From: an uncultured Oscillospiraceae bacterium
GTDB taxonomy: Bacteria > Bacillota > Clostridia > Oscillospirales > Oscillospiraceae
Direction: 5' to 3'
Assembly: GCA_949093475.1 (NCBI GenBank)
Contig: CARXAY010000037.1
Coordinates: 1-9,313, forward strand
DNA length: 9,313 nucleotides
Position 1 is the first letter of the stretch, and every line of letters begins with the position of its first letter. This document shows positions 1 to 7,090 of this stretch, one piece after another. Both the position numbers and the translations under genes were made by a program. The notes beneath the pieces are model-generated. The model was not told the DNA's origin and searched no databases. It saw only the letters and a program-made list of their open reading frames with translations.

Positions 1-12
1 AATACAGCGTGA

Positions 13-30
13 TTGTGAAATTTCTAACAA
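13..30. promoter_or_regulatory. Probable Rex (redox repressor) operator upstream of crt
   Basis: The sequence TTGTGAA-ATTT-CTAACAA is an imperfect inverted repeat of two 7-bp half-sites with a 4-bp spacer. It matches 12 of the 14 conserved positions of the clostridial Rex consensus (TTGTTAA-N4-TTAACAA), and 15 of 18 bases of the Bacillus-type form TTGTGAAATATTTCACAA as I recall it. It lies 38 bp upstream of the crt start codon in an AT-rich leader that stands out from the GC-rich coding DNA. Rex binds DNA when NADH/NAD+ is low and is known to repress butyrate/butanol genes in clostridia. The position and target make this a plausible operator; binding is inferred. No convincing -35/-10 pair was found in bases 1-53, so the promoter may begin upstream of the window. 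Confidence 0.62.
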
Positions 31-68
31 TTAAATCTGTGTAAAGAAATGATAAGGAGGAACAGCAA

Positions 69-854
69 ATGGCATTGGTAGAACTGAACTGCGAGGGCGC
101 GGTAGGGGTCATCACCATCAACCGTCCCGAGGCCCTCAACGCCTTGAATCCTCAGGTACTTTCCGAGCTGAAGGCGGCCTTTGAGGCGGTGGATCAGAGC
201 GTGATCCGCTGCGTCATCCTCACCGGCGCGGGGGAGAAGAGCTTCGTGGCCGGGGCGGATATTGGCTCGATGTCCACCATGACCAAGGCGGAGGGTGAGG
301 CCTTCGGCAAGCTGGGCAACGACATTTTCCTGATGATCGAGTCCTTCCCCCTGCCCGTGATCGCCGCGGTGAACGGCTTTGCGCTGGGCGGCGGTTGCGA
401 GATCGCCATGTCCTGCGACATTCGCCTCTGCTCGGACAATGCCATGTTCGGCCAGCCTGAGGTGGGGCTGGGCATCACTCCCGGCTTTGGCGGAACCCAG
501 CGTCTGGCCCGTCTGGTGGGCATGGGCATGGCCAAGCAGATGCTCTACACCGCCCGTAACATTGACGCTGCCGAGGCTCTTCGCATCGGTCTGGTCAACG
601 CCGTTTATCCTCAGGCAGAGCTGATGGACGCGGCCAAGAAGATGGCCGCCACCATCGCCAAAAACGCCCCCATTGCCGTGCGCGCCTGCAAGAAGGCGGT
701 GAATGAGGGAATGCAGGTCTCCATCGACAAGGCGGTGGTCATCGAGGAGAAGCTGTTCGGCGACTGTTTCGAGACCCACGATCAGGTGGAGGGCATGGCC
801 TGCTTCCTCTCCAAGGAGAAGCCCAAGCCCAAGGCGCAATTTCTGAACAAGTAA
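69..854 (+). CDS. crt: Short-chain enoyl-CoA hydratase (crotonase)
   Basis: This 261-residue protein is the usual length for a bacterial crotonase. It should hydrate crotonyl-CoA to 3-hydroxybutyryl-CoA reversibly; in butyrate synthesis it runs as a dehydratase in the cytoplasm. The family core is clear. NRPEALNAL is at residues 18-26, AGADIG at 61-66 forms part of the CoA and oxyanion-hole region, and GGGCEIAMSCD at 107-117 and FGQPEVGLG at 127-135 carry the two catalytic glutamates. These are E111 and E131, spaced 20 residues apart as in rat crotonase (E144/E164). The start is supported by AAGGAGG at 54-60, 8 nt upstream. It is the first gene of the operon, 52 bp before hbd. Crotonase folds are used by many enzymes, but the glutamate pair and the neighbours make Crt the best reading. 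Confidence 0.95.
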   Translation: MALVELNCEGAVGVITINRPEALNALNPQVLSELKAAFEAVDQSVIRCVILTGAGEKSFVAGADIGSMSTMTKAEGEAFGKLGNDIFLMIESFPLPVIAAVNGFALGGGCEIAMSCDIRLCSDNAMFGQPEVGLGITPGFGGTQRLARLVGMGMAKQMLYTARNIDAAEALRIGLVNAVYPQAELMDAAKKMAATIAKNAPIAVRACKKAVNEGMQVSIDKAVVIEEKLFGDCFETHDQVEGMACFLSKEKPKPKAQFLNK

Positions 855-906
855 TATCATCAGCAAAACCCCATTTGGGATCAAATATTTTAGGAGGTCG
901 ATCAAC

Positions 907-1779
907 ATGAAAAAAGTAGGCGTTATCGGCGCGGGCACGATGGGTCAGGGCATCGCCAAGGCGTTTGCCCAGAGCGGCTGGGCCGTGGCTCTGTGCGACA
1001 TCAAGCAGGAGTGGGCGGATAACGGCAAGGCCAAGATCGAGAAGGGCTACGCCAAGCTGGTGGAGAAGGGCAAGATGGAGCAGGACAAGGCGGACGCCAT
1101 CGTCGCCGCCATCACCCCCGGCCTGAAGGAGAACCTCTGCGCCGACTGCGACCTGATCGTGGAGGCCGCCTTTGAGGACATGGGCGTGAAGCAGACCACC
1201 TTTGGCGAGCTGGACAAGATCTGCAAGGCCGATTGCATCTTTGCCTCCAATACATCTTCTCTGTCCATTACCGAGATCGGCAAGGGCCTGAGCCGTCCCC
1301 TCATCGGGATGCACTTCTTCAACCCCGCCGACCGCATGAAGCTCATCGAGGTCATTGCCGGGGCGAACACCCCCGCCGAGACCGTTTCCGCCATCACCGC
1401 CATCTCCGAGGAGCTGGGCAAGACCCCCGTGCAGGTCAACGAGGCTGCCGGGTTCGTAGTCAACCGCATCCTCATCCCCATGATCAACGAGGCCGCCTTC
1501 ATCAAGATGGAGGGGGTTTCCAACATCGCGGGTATCGACGCGGCTATGAAGCTGGGCGCGAATCACCCCATGGGTCCGCTGGAGCTGGGCGACTTCATCG
1601 GTCTGGACATCTGCTTGGCCATTATGGACGTGCTCTACAACGAGACCGGCGACAGCAAGTACCGCGCCTGCCCGCTGCTTCGCAAGATGGTGCGCGGCGG
1701 CAATCTGGGCGTGAAGTCCGGCAAGGGCTTCTACGTCTACAATCCCGACCGCACCAAGACTCCGGCAGACGAGCTGTAA
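907..1779 (+). CDS. hbd: 3-hydroxybutyryl-CoA dehydrogenase
   Basis: This 290-residue cytoplasmic enzyme should reduce acetoacetyl-CoA to (S)-3-hydroxybutyryl-CoA. The N-terminal Rossmann domain has the dinucleotide motif GAGTMG at residues 8-13, and D31 at the end of the second strand is in place to bind the ribose of NAD(H), suggesting NADH over NADPH. Active-site residues align with the 3-hydroxyacyl-CoA dehydrogenase family: S117 in NTSSLS, the H136 (GMHFFNP)/E148 dyad spaced 12 apart as in the human enzyme, and N186 in VVNRI. The C-terminal helical dimerisation domain (about 187-290) contains the family sequence NHPMGPLELGDFIGLD at 219-234. AGGAGGT at 892-898 lies 8 nt before the ATG. 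In the C. acetobutylicum operon hbd comes last; here it sits between crt and bcd. Confidence 0.95.
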   Translation: MKKVGVIGAGTMGQGIAKAFAQSGWAVALCDIKQEWADNGKAKIEKGYAKLVEKGKMEQDKADAIVAAITPGLKENLCADCDLIVEAAFEDMGVKQTTFGELDKICKADCIFASNTSSLSITEIGKGLSRPLIGMHFFNPADRMKLIEVIAGANTPAETVSAITAISEELGKTPVQVNEAAGFVVNRILIPMINEAAFIKMEGVSNIAGIDAAMKLGANHPMGPLELGDFIGLDICLAIMDVLYNETGDSKYRACPLLRKMVRGGNLGVKSGKGFYVYNPDRTKTPADEL

Positions 1780-1800
1780 GCGCGGCCGCAACATCAAGTA

Positions 1801-1806
1801 AGGAGG
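1801..1806 (+). promoter_or_regulatory. Ribosome binding site deciding the bcd start
   Basis: AGGAGG is 9 nt before the ATG at 1816 and only 6 nt before an in-frame TTG at 1813. The ATG gives the protein start MDFKLSKEQL, which resembles known butyryl-CoA dehydrogenases. The TTG would add a single methionine, so the ATG is preferred. Confidence 0.75.
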
Positions 1807-1815
1807 GCATTATTG

Positions 1816-2970
1816 ATGGATTTCAAACTGTCCAAAGAGCAGCTCATGCTCCAAAAGCTCTTTCGCGACTTCGCCCAGAATGAGGTCAAGCCGTTGGCCC
1901 AAGAGATCGACGAGGAGGAGCGTTTTCCCGCTGAGACGGTGAAGAAAATGGCCAAGCTGGGCATGATGGGCATCTATCTTCCCAAGGAATACGGCGGCGC
2001 GGGCGCCGACTACTTATCTTATGTGATGGCGGTGGAGGAGCTGGCCAAGGTCTGCGGCACGACCAGCGTCATTCTCTCCGCCCACACCTCCCTGTGCTGC
2101 AACCCCATTTTTGACTACGGCACGGAGGAGCAGAAGCAGAAGTATCTGCCCAAGCTCTGCTCCGGCGAGTGGGTGGGGGCGTTCGGCCTCACCGAGCCGG
2201 GCGCAGGCACCGACGCTCAGGGACAGCAGACCACCGCCGTTCTCAACGAGAAGGGCGAGTGGGTCTTGAACGGCTCGAAAATCTTTATTACCAACGCGGG
2301 CTACGCCAACGTGTTTATCGTCATCGCCATCACCGGCATTGTGGAGAAGCGCGGCCGCAAGACCAAGGAGCTGTCCGCCTTCATCGTGGAGCGCACCGAC
2401 CCCGGCTTCTCCGTGGGCAAGCACGAGAAGAAGATGGGCATTCGCGGCTCTTCCACCTGTGAGCTGATCTTCGAGGACTGCGTCATCCCCGGCGACCGGA
2501 TGCTGGGCAAGCAGGGCAAGGGCTTCAACGAGGCTATGGCCACGCTGGACGGCGGCCGCATCGGCATCGCCGCGCAGGCGCTGGGCATTGCCGAGGGCGC
2601 CATCGACGAGACCATCGCCTACACCAAGGAGCGCGTCCAGTTCGGCAAGCCCATCGCCAAGCAGCAGAACACCCAGTTCCAGCTGGCGGATATGTACGCC
2701 AAGACGCAGGCCGCCAAGCTGCTGGTCTACTCCGCCGCCATGAAGAAGCAGGCCCACGAGCCCTTCAGCGTGGACGCGGCCATGGCCAAGCTGGTGGCGG
2801 CCGAGACCGCCAGCGACGTGACCCGCCGCTGCGTCCAGCTCTTCGGCGGCTACGGCTACACCCGGGATTACCCCGTGGAGCGCATGATGCGCGACGCGAA
2901 GATCACCGAGATCTACGAGGGCACTTCTGAAGTGCAGCGCATGGTCATCTCCGGCGCGATCTTGAAGTAA
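1816..2970 (+). CDS. bcd: Butyryl-CoA dehydrogenase (short-chain acyl-CoA dehydrogenase)
   Basis: This 384-residue FAD enzyme has the normal length for short-chain acyl-CoA dehydrogenases. In this pathway it reduces crotonyl-CoA to butyryl-CoA with electrons delivered by EtfAB. Both family signatures are present: GAFGLTEPGAGTD at residues 121-133 and QLFGGYGYTRDYPVERMMRD at 341-360. The catalytic base is E368 in EIYEGTSEVQR, the short-/medium-chain position (E367 in Megasphaera Bcd). KIFITNAG at 155-162 belongs to the flavin-binding beta domain. The gene lies 36 bp after hbd, and its stop codon overlaps the ribosome binding site of etfB, tying its translation to its electron-transfer partner. 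That linkage supports the role of a bifurcating Bcd-Etf complex over a beta-oxidation enzyme, although substrate chain length is not proven by sequence. Confidence 0.95.
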   Translation: MDFKLSKEQLMLQKLFRDFAQNEVKPLAQEIDEEERFPAETVKKMAKLGMMGIYLPKEYGGAGADYLSYVMAVEELAKVCGTTSVILSAHTSLCCNPIFDYGTEEQKQKYLPKLCSGEWVGAFGLTEPGAGTDAQGQQTTAVLNEKGEWVLNGSKIFITNAGYANVFIVIAITGIVEKRGRKTKELSAFIVERTDPGFSVGKHEKKMGIRGSSTCELIFEDCVIPGDRMLGKQGKGFNEAMATLDGGRIGIAAQALGIAEGAIDETIAYTKERVQFGKPIAKQQNTQFQLADMYAKTQAAKLLVYSAAMKKQAHEPFSVDAAMAKLVAAETASDVTRRCVQLFGGYGYTRDYPVERMMRDAKITEIYEGTSEVQRMVISGAILK

Positions 2971-2986
2971 GGAGGGAGAGACGAAT

Positions 2987-3787
2987 ATGAAAGCAATTGT
3001 CTGTGTCAAGCAGGTGCCCGACACCTCCGGCGTGGTTGCCGTGAAGGAAGACGGAACGATGGATCGTTCCAAAATGGCCACCATCACCAACCCCGACGAC
3101 ATGAACGCCATCGAGGCCGCTCTCCAGCTCAAGGACGCCACCGGCTGCGAGGTCGTGGTGGTCTCCATGGGCCCTCCCCCTGCAGAGGGGATGCTCCGGG
3201 AGCTGTTGGCCATGGGTGCGGACAAGGCCGTGCTGGTCTCCGCCCGTGAGTTCGGCGGCTCCGATACCTTTGCCACCTCCCAGATCTTGGCCGCCGCCAT
3301 CAACAAGATCGGGGTCGGCCCGGAGGACGTGGTGTTCTGCGGCCGTCAGGCCATCGACGGCGACACCGCGCAGGTCGGCCCTCAGATCGCCGAGAAGCTC
3401 CACCTGCCTCAGGTGAGCTATGTGGCGGATATCAAGAAGGAGGGCAACACCCTCACCGTCAAGCGGATGCTGGAGGACGGCTTTATGCTCCTGAAGGTCA
3501 ACACCCCCTGTCTGCTCACCTGTATCAAGGAGCTGAACCTGCCCCGGTACATGAGCGTGGGCGGCGTGATGGAGTGCTACCAGAAGCCCTTGGAGGTCTA
3601 CGACTATGAGACGCTGAAGGACGATCCCCTCATCGAGGTGGACACCATCGGCCTCCAAGGCTCTCCCACCAACGTCTACAAGTCCTTCTCCCCCCCGGTG
3701 AAGGGCGCGGGCCAGATGCTGGAAGGCGACGGCAAGGCCACCTGCGAGGAGCTGGTGAAGCTGCTGGACGCCAAGCACATCATTTAA
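2987..3787 (+). CDS. etfB: Electron transfer flavoprotein, beta subunit (bifurcating type)
   Basis: This 266-residue small subunit of the EtfAB heterodimer has the typical N-terminal sequence CVKQVPDT at residues 6-13. The nucleotide/FAD-binding segment FCGRQAIDGDTAQVGPQIAE lies at 117-136, and LPRYMSVGG at 185-193 belongs to the ETF-beta signature region. In butyrate producers the beta subunit carries the bifurcating FAD that takes a hydride from NADH and splits its electrons between ferredoxin and Bcd. The GRQAIDGDTAQVGP stretch and the bcd-etfB-etfA order fit those clostridial proteins rather than mitochondrial-type ETF, which holds AMP at this site; this assignment is inferred. The ribosome binding site AAGGAGG (2969-2975) overlaps the bcd stop codon, 11 nt before the ATG. 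The gene ends 18 bp before etfA. Confidence 0.93.
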   Translation: MKAIVCVKQVPDTSGVVAVKEDGTMDRSKMATITNPDDMNAIEAALQLKDATGCEVVVVSMGPPPAEGMLRELLAMGADKAVLVSAREFGGSDTFATSQILAAAINKIGVGPEDVVFCGRQAIDGDTAQVGPQIAEKLHLPQVSYVADIKKEGNTLTVKRMLEDGFMLLKVNTPCLLTCIKELNLPRYMSVGGVMECYQKPLEVYDYETLKDDPLIEVDTIGLQGSPTNVYKSFSPPVKGAGQMLEGDGKATCEELVKLLDAKHII

Positions 3788-3805
3788 GGGAAGGAGTGAC
3801 GAGAC

Positions 3806-4909
3806 ATGGCTTATAACAGCAGTGATACCGCCGCCTTCAAGGGCGTGTGGGTATTTTGTGAGCAGCGCGACGGCGTGATCATGTCCACCAGCTACCAGCT
3901 CCTCAGCGAGGGCCGCAAGCTGGCCAACGATCTGGGCGTGGAGCTGTGCGGCGTGGTGCTGGGCAGCGGCGTCAAGGAGGACTACCTGAAGGCGCTGGGC
4001 GGTTACGGCGCGGACAAGGTCTACTCCTGTGACCACCCCCTGCTGAAGGACTACACCACCGACGGCTATGCCAAGGTGCTGTGCGACCTCATTGAAGACA
4101 AAAAGCCCGAGATCTTCCTCATCGGCGCAACCAACATCGGCCGTGACCTTGGCCCGCGCTGCGCGGCCCGGCTTCACACCGGCTTGACCGCCGACTGCAC
4201 CCACCTTGATGTGGACGTGGAGAAGTATAAGAACTTCCTTCGCACCACCTCTACCATCGACGTGGACAACACTGCGTTTGAGGAAAACACCAACCTGAAG
4301 ATGACCCGTCCCGCCTTTGGCGGCCACCTGATGGCCACCATCATCTGCCCCCGCTTCCGTCCCCAGATGTCCACCGTCCGTCCCGGCGTGATGCAGACCC
4401 AGCCCTTTGACGAGGCGGGCGCCGCCAAGACCGTGGTGGAAAAGGTGGATGTGAAGCTGGACAAGAGCGACATCCATGTGGACATCGTCAAGATCGAGAA
4501 GACCGCCAAGAAGATGGTGGATCTCATCGGCGCCGACGTGGTGGTGGCCGTGGGCCGCGGCATCAGCAAAGACCCCCAGAAGGGGATTGCGCTGGCGCAG
4601 GAGCTGGCCGACACGCTGGGCGGCGTGGTGGGAGCATCCCGCGCCTGCGTGGACGCCGACTGGATCAGCGTGGATCATCAGGTGGGCCAGACCGGTAAGA
4701 CTGTCCACCCCCGCATCTACATCGCTTTGGGAATCTCCGGGGCGATCCAGCACCGCGCCGGGATGCAGGACTCCGAGTGCATCATCGCGGTGAACAAAAA
4801 CGCCTCCGCGCCCATCTTTGAGTGCGCTACTTACGGCATCACCGGCGACCTCTTTAAGGTCACCCCCGCCCTCATTGAGGCCATCAAGGCCAACAAGGCG
4901 GCGAAGTAA
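3806..4909 (+). CDS. etfA: Electron transfer flavoprotein, alpha subunit
   Basis: This 367-residue large ETF subunit passes electrons to Bcd through its own FAD. The N-terminal domain begins with FKGVWVFCEQRDG at residues 11-23 and includes GATNIGRDLGPRCAARL at 107-123. The C-terminal FAD domain has GRGIS at 250-254, VGQTGKT at 293-299 and the ETF-alpha signature from IYIALGISGAIQH (304-316) through IIAVN (326-330). It is about 30 residues longer than the roughly 336-residue clostridial EtfA I recall. Most of the excess is a segment around residues 141-166, between VDVEK and KMTRPAFGG, and a slightly longer N-terminus. AAGGAG at 3791-3796 is 9 nt before the ATG. It is the last gene of the operon and ends 11 bp before the terminator stem. 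Confidence 0.94.
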   Translation: MAYNSSDTAAFKGVWVFCEQRDGVIMSTSYQLLSEGRKLANDLGVELCGVVLGSGVKEDYLKALGGYGADKVYSCDHPLLKDYTTDGYAKVLCDLIEDKKPEIFLIGATNIGRDLGPRCAARLHTGLTADCTHLDVDVEKYKNFLRTTSTIDVDNTAFEENTNLKMTRPAFGGHLMATIICPRFRPQMSTVRPGVMQTQPFDEAGAAKTVVEKVDVKLDKSDIHVDIVKIEKTAKKMVDLIGADVVVAVGRGISKDPQKGIALAQELADTLGGVVGASRACVDADWISVDHQVGQTGKTVHPRIYIALGISGAIQHRAGMQDSECIIAVNKNASAPIFECATYGITGDLFKVTPALIEAIKANKAAK

Positions 4910-4920
4910 GAATACCCGAC

Positions 4921-4960
4921 AAAAAACAAGGGAGGAGCGGTGCTTCTCCCTTGTTTTTTT
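4921..4960 (+). terminator. Intrinsic terminator of the butyrate operon
   Basis: CAAGGGAGGAG (4927-4937) pairs with CTTCTCCCTTG (4943-4953) around the 5-nt loop CGGTG, with one G-T pair. The stem is extended by six A-T pairs (4921-4926 with 4954-4959), and the 3' arm runs into seven T residues. The A-tract on the other side means it could also stop - strand transcription. Confidence 0.93.
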
Positions 4961-4970
4961 CTGTCCCAAC

Positions 4971-4979
4971 TGCTATAAT
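4971..4979 (+). promoter_or_regulatory. Extended -10 promoter for the lipoprotein/two-component unit
   Basis: TGCTATAAT contains a perfect TATAAT (4974-4979) preceded by the TGn extension. The hexamer at the ideal 17-nt spacing is TTGTTT (4951-4956), which matches TTGACA at only three bases and lies within the 3' arm and T-tract of the preceding terminator. The extended -10 probably makes up for the weak -35. Expected transcription start is near 4986, giving a leader of about 35 nt. Confidence 0.75.
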
Positions 4980-5007
4980 AAAAGCAATACTGTCAAACGT
5001 CCCCAAA

Positions 5008-5014
5008 AGGAGGG
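5008..5014 (+). promoter_or_regulatory. Ribosome binding site deciding the lipoprotein start
   Basis: AGGAGGG lies 7 nt before the ATG at 5022. It fixes that codon as the start, although the frame stays open upstream as far as the 3' end of etfA. The upstream portion would cross the terminator and is not expected on the same transcript. Confidence 0.85.
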
Positions 5015-5021
5015 AAGGGCC

Positions 5022-6377
5022 ATGAAATTTCGCCGTATCCTCGCCGTGTGCTTCACTCTTGCGCTGGCGCTGCTGCTGAGCGGCTGTATGGGCCGGGAGT
5101 CGGGCGATATGTTTGCCCTGCCTGAGCCGCCGGAGGACTACCGCAACCTCAACGCCGTCATCAGCGAGATCAGAACGTCCATCGGCGGGGAGTCCATTGC
5201 GCCCCAGTCGGGGAGCAACACCCAGACCGTCCAGCTTCAGGATCTGGACGGCGACGGGGTTCAGGAGTCCGCTGTGGCCTTCTTCCGGGTGTCCGGCGCG
5301 GAGCGTCCGCTGAAAATCTACATCTTCTGCCAGCGGGACGACGACAGCTATGAGCAGAGCTGCGTCATCGAAGGGGTGGGCAGCGCCATTGCTTCGGTGG
5401 CCTACGAGGACGTGGGCGGCACTTCCGCCAAGGAGGTGGTGGTCTCTTGGCAGATCTCCGCCACGGATCACGCCTTGGGCGCATACAGTCTGGACGACGT
5501 GGAGGGGATCGAGCTTCTCTGGGTGGACAGCTACACCCGCTTCCGTCTGGCCGATCTGGACGAGGACGGGGCGAAGGAGCTGGTGGCCCTCACCCTCCAG
5601 AACGGCGAGGAAGGGGTCAGCCGGGCGGATTTTTACGACTATGACGGCGCGGTGCTGGAGCTGAAGGGCACCGCCGCCCTCACCGCCGGGATCAACGAGA
5701 TCCGCATTCTGCGCGGGGGCAACCTGATGGATATGACCCCTGCCATCTTTGTCACCTCCAGCTTCCCGGAGAGCAGCGATCAGGTGGTGGATATTCTGGC
5801 CTGCCGGGACGGTCAATTCACCAATATCACCCTCAATAGTGAGACTCTGCGAAGCGAGGAGACCATCCGCAGCTATACGGCGGTCAACGGAATTGATATC
5901 AACCGCGACGGCGTAATGGAAGTTCCCCGTCCTGTTTCCGTTCCGCGGGCTATGGGGGCGACGGACGATTTCTGGCTGCTGGACTGGAGGCAGTTCGACC
6001 CCAAGGGCACGCCCCACACGGTGCAGACCACCTACCATACCGTCACCGACGGCTGGTATTTTACCATCCCGGAGGAGTGGCTGGGCCGGCTGACCATCTC
6101 CCGCAAGGATTCCACCACCTCTGACGAGCGGGCCGTCTTTTTCTCCCTCTACGAGGGAGAGGAAAAAGCCGCCCGGCCCTTTATGATCCTCTACAAGCTC
6201 ACCGGTACGACCCAGCAGAGCCGCGCCGCGCAGGGAGAACGCCAGATCCTCGCCAGCGACACCACCGCAACCTACGCCTACGAGCTGTTTCCGGAGGTGT
6301 TGGACACCGGAATGGCAAAGGAGGACGTGCATCAGCGGTTTCACCTGATCCGCACAGAATGGTCTACGGAGAATTAA
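5022..6377 (+). CDS. Lipoprotein with FG-GAP/VCBS-like repeats, linked to a two-component system
   Basis: I do not recognise this 451-residue protein by name. It begins with a lipoprotein signal: MKFRR, a hydrophobic stretch at residues 6-19, then the lipobox LSGC with the lipidated cysteine at C22, so it should be anchored on the outer face of the membrane. Three segments carry DxDxDG-type, calcium-loop-like motifs followed by short hydrophobic strands: DLDGDGVQE (74-82), DLDEDGAKE (178-186) and DINRDGVME (292-300), with a degenerate one near 126-145. Such repeats are typical of FG-GAP/VCBS beta-propeller proteins. The last 120 residues form a separate region, with GWYFTIPEEWLGRLTI at 344-359, that lacks the repeats. 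It shares a transcript with a response regulator (13 bp downstream) and a kinase, so it may bind a ligand for the kinase or be the system's target. Function is unknown. Confidence 0.85.
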   Translation: MKFRRILAVCFTLALALLLSGCMGRESGDMFALPEPPEDYRNLNAVISEIRTSIGGESIAPQSGSNTQTVQLQDLDGDGVQESAVAFFRVSGAERPLKIYIFCQRDDDSYEQSCVIEGVGSAIASVAYEDVGGTSAKEVVVSWQISATDHALGAYSLDDVEGIELLWVDSYTRFRLADLDEDGAKELVALTLQNGEEGVSRADFYDYDGAVLELKGTAALTAGINEIRILRGGNLMDMTPAIFVTSSFPESSDQVVDILACRDGQFTNITLNSETLRSEETIRSYTAVNGIDINRDGVMEVPRPVSVPRAMGATDDFWLLDWRQFDPKGTPHTVQTTYHTVTDGWYFTIPEEWLGRLTISRKDSTTSDERAVFFSLYEGEEKAARPFMILYKLTGTTQQSRAAQGERQILASDTTATYAYELFPEVLDTGMAKEDVHQRFHLIRTEWSTEN

Positions 6378-6390
6378 GGAGGTTTTTACC

Positions 6391-7089
6391 ATGAAAAAGG
6401 TTTTGGTATTGGAAGATGAAACCAATATCCGCAGCTTTGTGGTCATTAACCTGAAGCGGGCAGGGTATGAGACCATTGAGGCGGGCACGGGGGAGGAGGC
6501 GCTGGAGCAGCTTCGCCGCAACCCGGACATCAAGGTGGCCCTGCTGGATATCATGCTCCCCGACGAGATGGACGGCTTTGAGGTCTGCCGGCGCATCCGC
6601 GCCTCCAACTCCAAGATCGGCATCATCATGCTCACGGCCCGCACGCAGGAGATGGACAAGGTCACGGGGCTGATGACCGGCGCGGACGACTATGTGACCA
6701 AGCCCTTTTCTCCCGCCGAGCTGACCGCCCGGGTGGACGCCATCTACCGCCGCATCGGCGACAGGGAGGAGACGCCTGTGAGTGCGGACGACACGGTGCG
6801 CTACCCGCCCTTCCTTCTGAACACCCGCAACCGCACGCTGGAGAAAAACGGGCAGCGGGTCAAGGTCACGCAGGTGGAATACTCCATTATGAAGCTGTTT
6901 CTGGAAAACCCCGGCAAGGCCCTCTCCCGGGAGGAGATCATGAGCGTTGTCTGGGGCAAGGATTATTTTGGCGAGCTGAAGATCGTGGACGTGAACATCC
7001 GCCGTCTGCGCCTGAAGATCGAGGACGACCCCCAGACCCCCAAGTTTATCACCACCGTCTGGGGCTATGGATATAAGTGGGGGCGTTGA
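6391..7089 (+). CDS. OmpR/PhoB-family response regulator
   Basis: This 232-residue protein has a receiver domain at about residues 2-120 and a winged-helix DNA-binding domain at about 135-230. Receiver residues are intact: acidic pocket E8/D9, phospho-acceptor D53 in LLDIMLP, T82 in MLTAR and K104 in TKPF. The C-terminal part has the OmpR-type recognition region (VDVNIRRLRLKIE, 199-211) and the final hairpin TTVWGYGYKW (221-230). After phosphorylation by the downstream kinase it should bind promoter DNA. The loop after D53 reads LPDEMDG, one residue longer than the common LPGMDG, without disturbing the spacing to T82. The ribosome binding site AAGGAGG (6376-6382) overlaps the stop codon of the lipoprotein gene, 8 nt before the ATG. 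The specific regulon cannot be inferred. Confidence 0.95.
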   Translation: MKKVLVLEDETNIRSFVVINLKRAGYETIEAGTGEEALEQLRRNPDIKVALLDIMLPDEMDGFEVCRRIRASNSKIGIIMLTARTQEMDKVTGLMTGADDYVTKPFSPAELTARVDAIYRRIGDREETPVSADDTVRYPPFLLNTRNRTLEKNGQRVKVTQVEYSIMKLFLENPGKALSREEIMSVVWGKDYFGELKIVDVNIRRLRLKIEDDPQTPKFITTVWGYGYKWGR

Positions 7090-7090
7090 C

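Noticed and set aside
873..886. ATTTG-GGAT-CAAAT small inverted repeat between crt and hbd
   Set aside because: Five mostly A-T pairs are too weak for a terminator, there is no T-tract of note, and it does not fit a Rex site.
2014..3306. A 430-codon open frame on the - strand opposite bcd and etfB
   Set aside because: It spans two real genes on the other strand, and its translation has no recognisable domain.
2945..4969. A 674-codon open frame on the - strand opposite etfB and etfA
   Set aside because: It lies entirely antisense to two well-identified genes, begins in the terminator tail, and gives a low-complexity His/Gly/Leu/Val-rich product, as expected from GC-biased codon use.
4818..5021. 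Upstream extension of the lipoprotein reading frame by 68 codons
   Set aside because: It overlaps etfA and the terminator, would bury the signal peptide internally, and the ribosome binding site at 5008-5014 points to the ATG at 5022.
4884..6665. A 593-codon open frame on the - strand opposite the lipoprotein gene
   Set aside because: It is antisense to a gene with signal peptide, lipobox and repeats, crosses the terminator, has no ribosome binding site or recognisable domain, and looks like a codon-bias shadow.
7067..7090. Earlier ATG for the histidine kinase inside the regulator gene
   Set aside because: There is no usable ribosome binding site before it. The ATG at 7091 gives a typical basic N-terminus and one-base spacing. 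The earlier start is not excluded.
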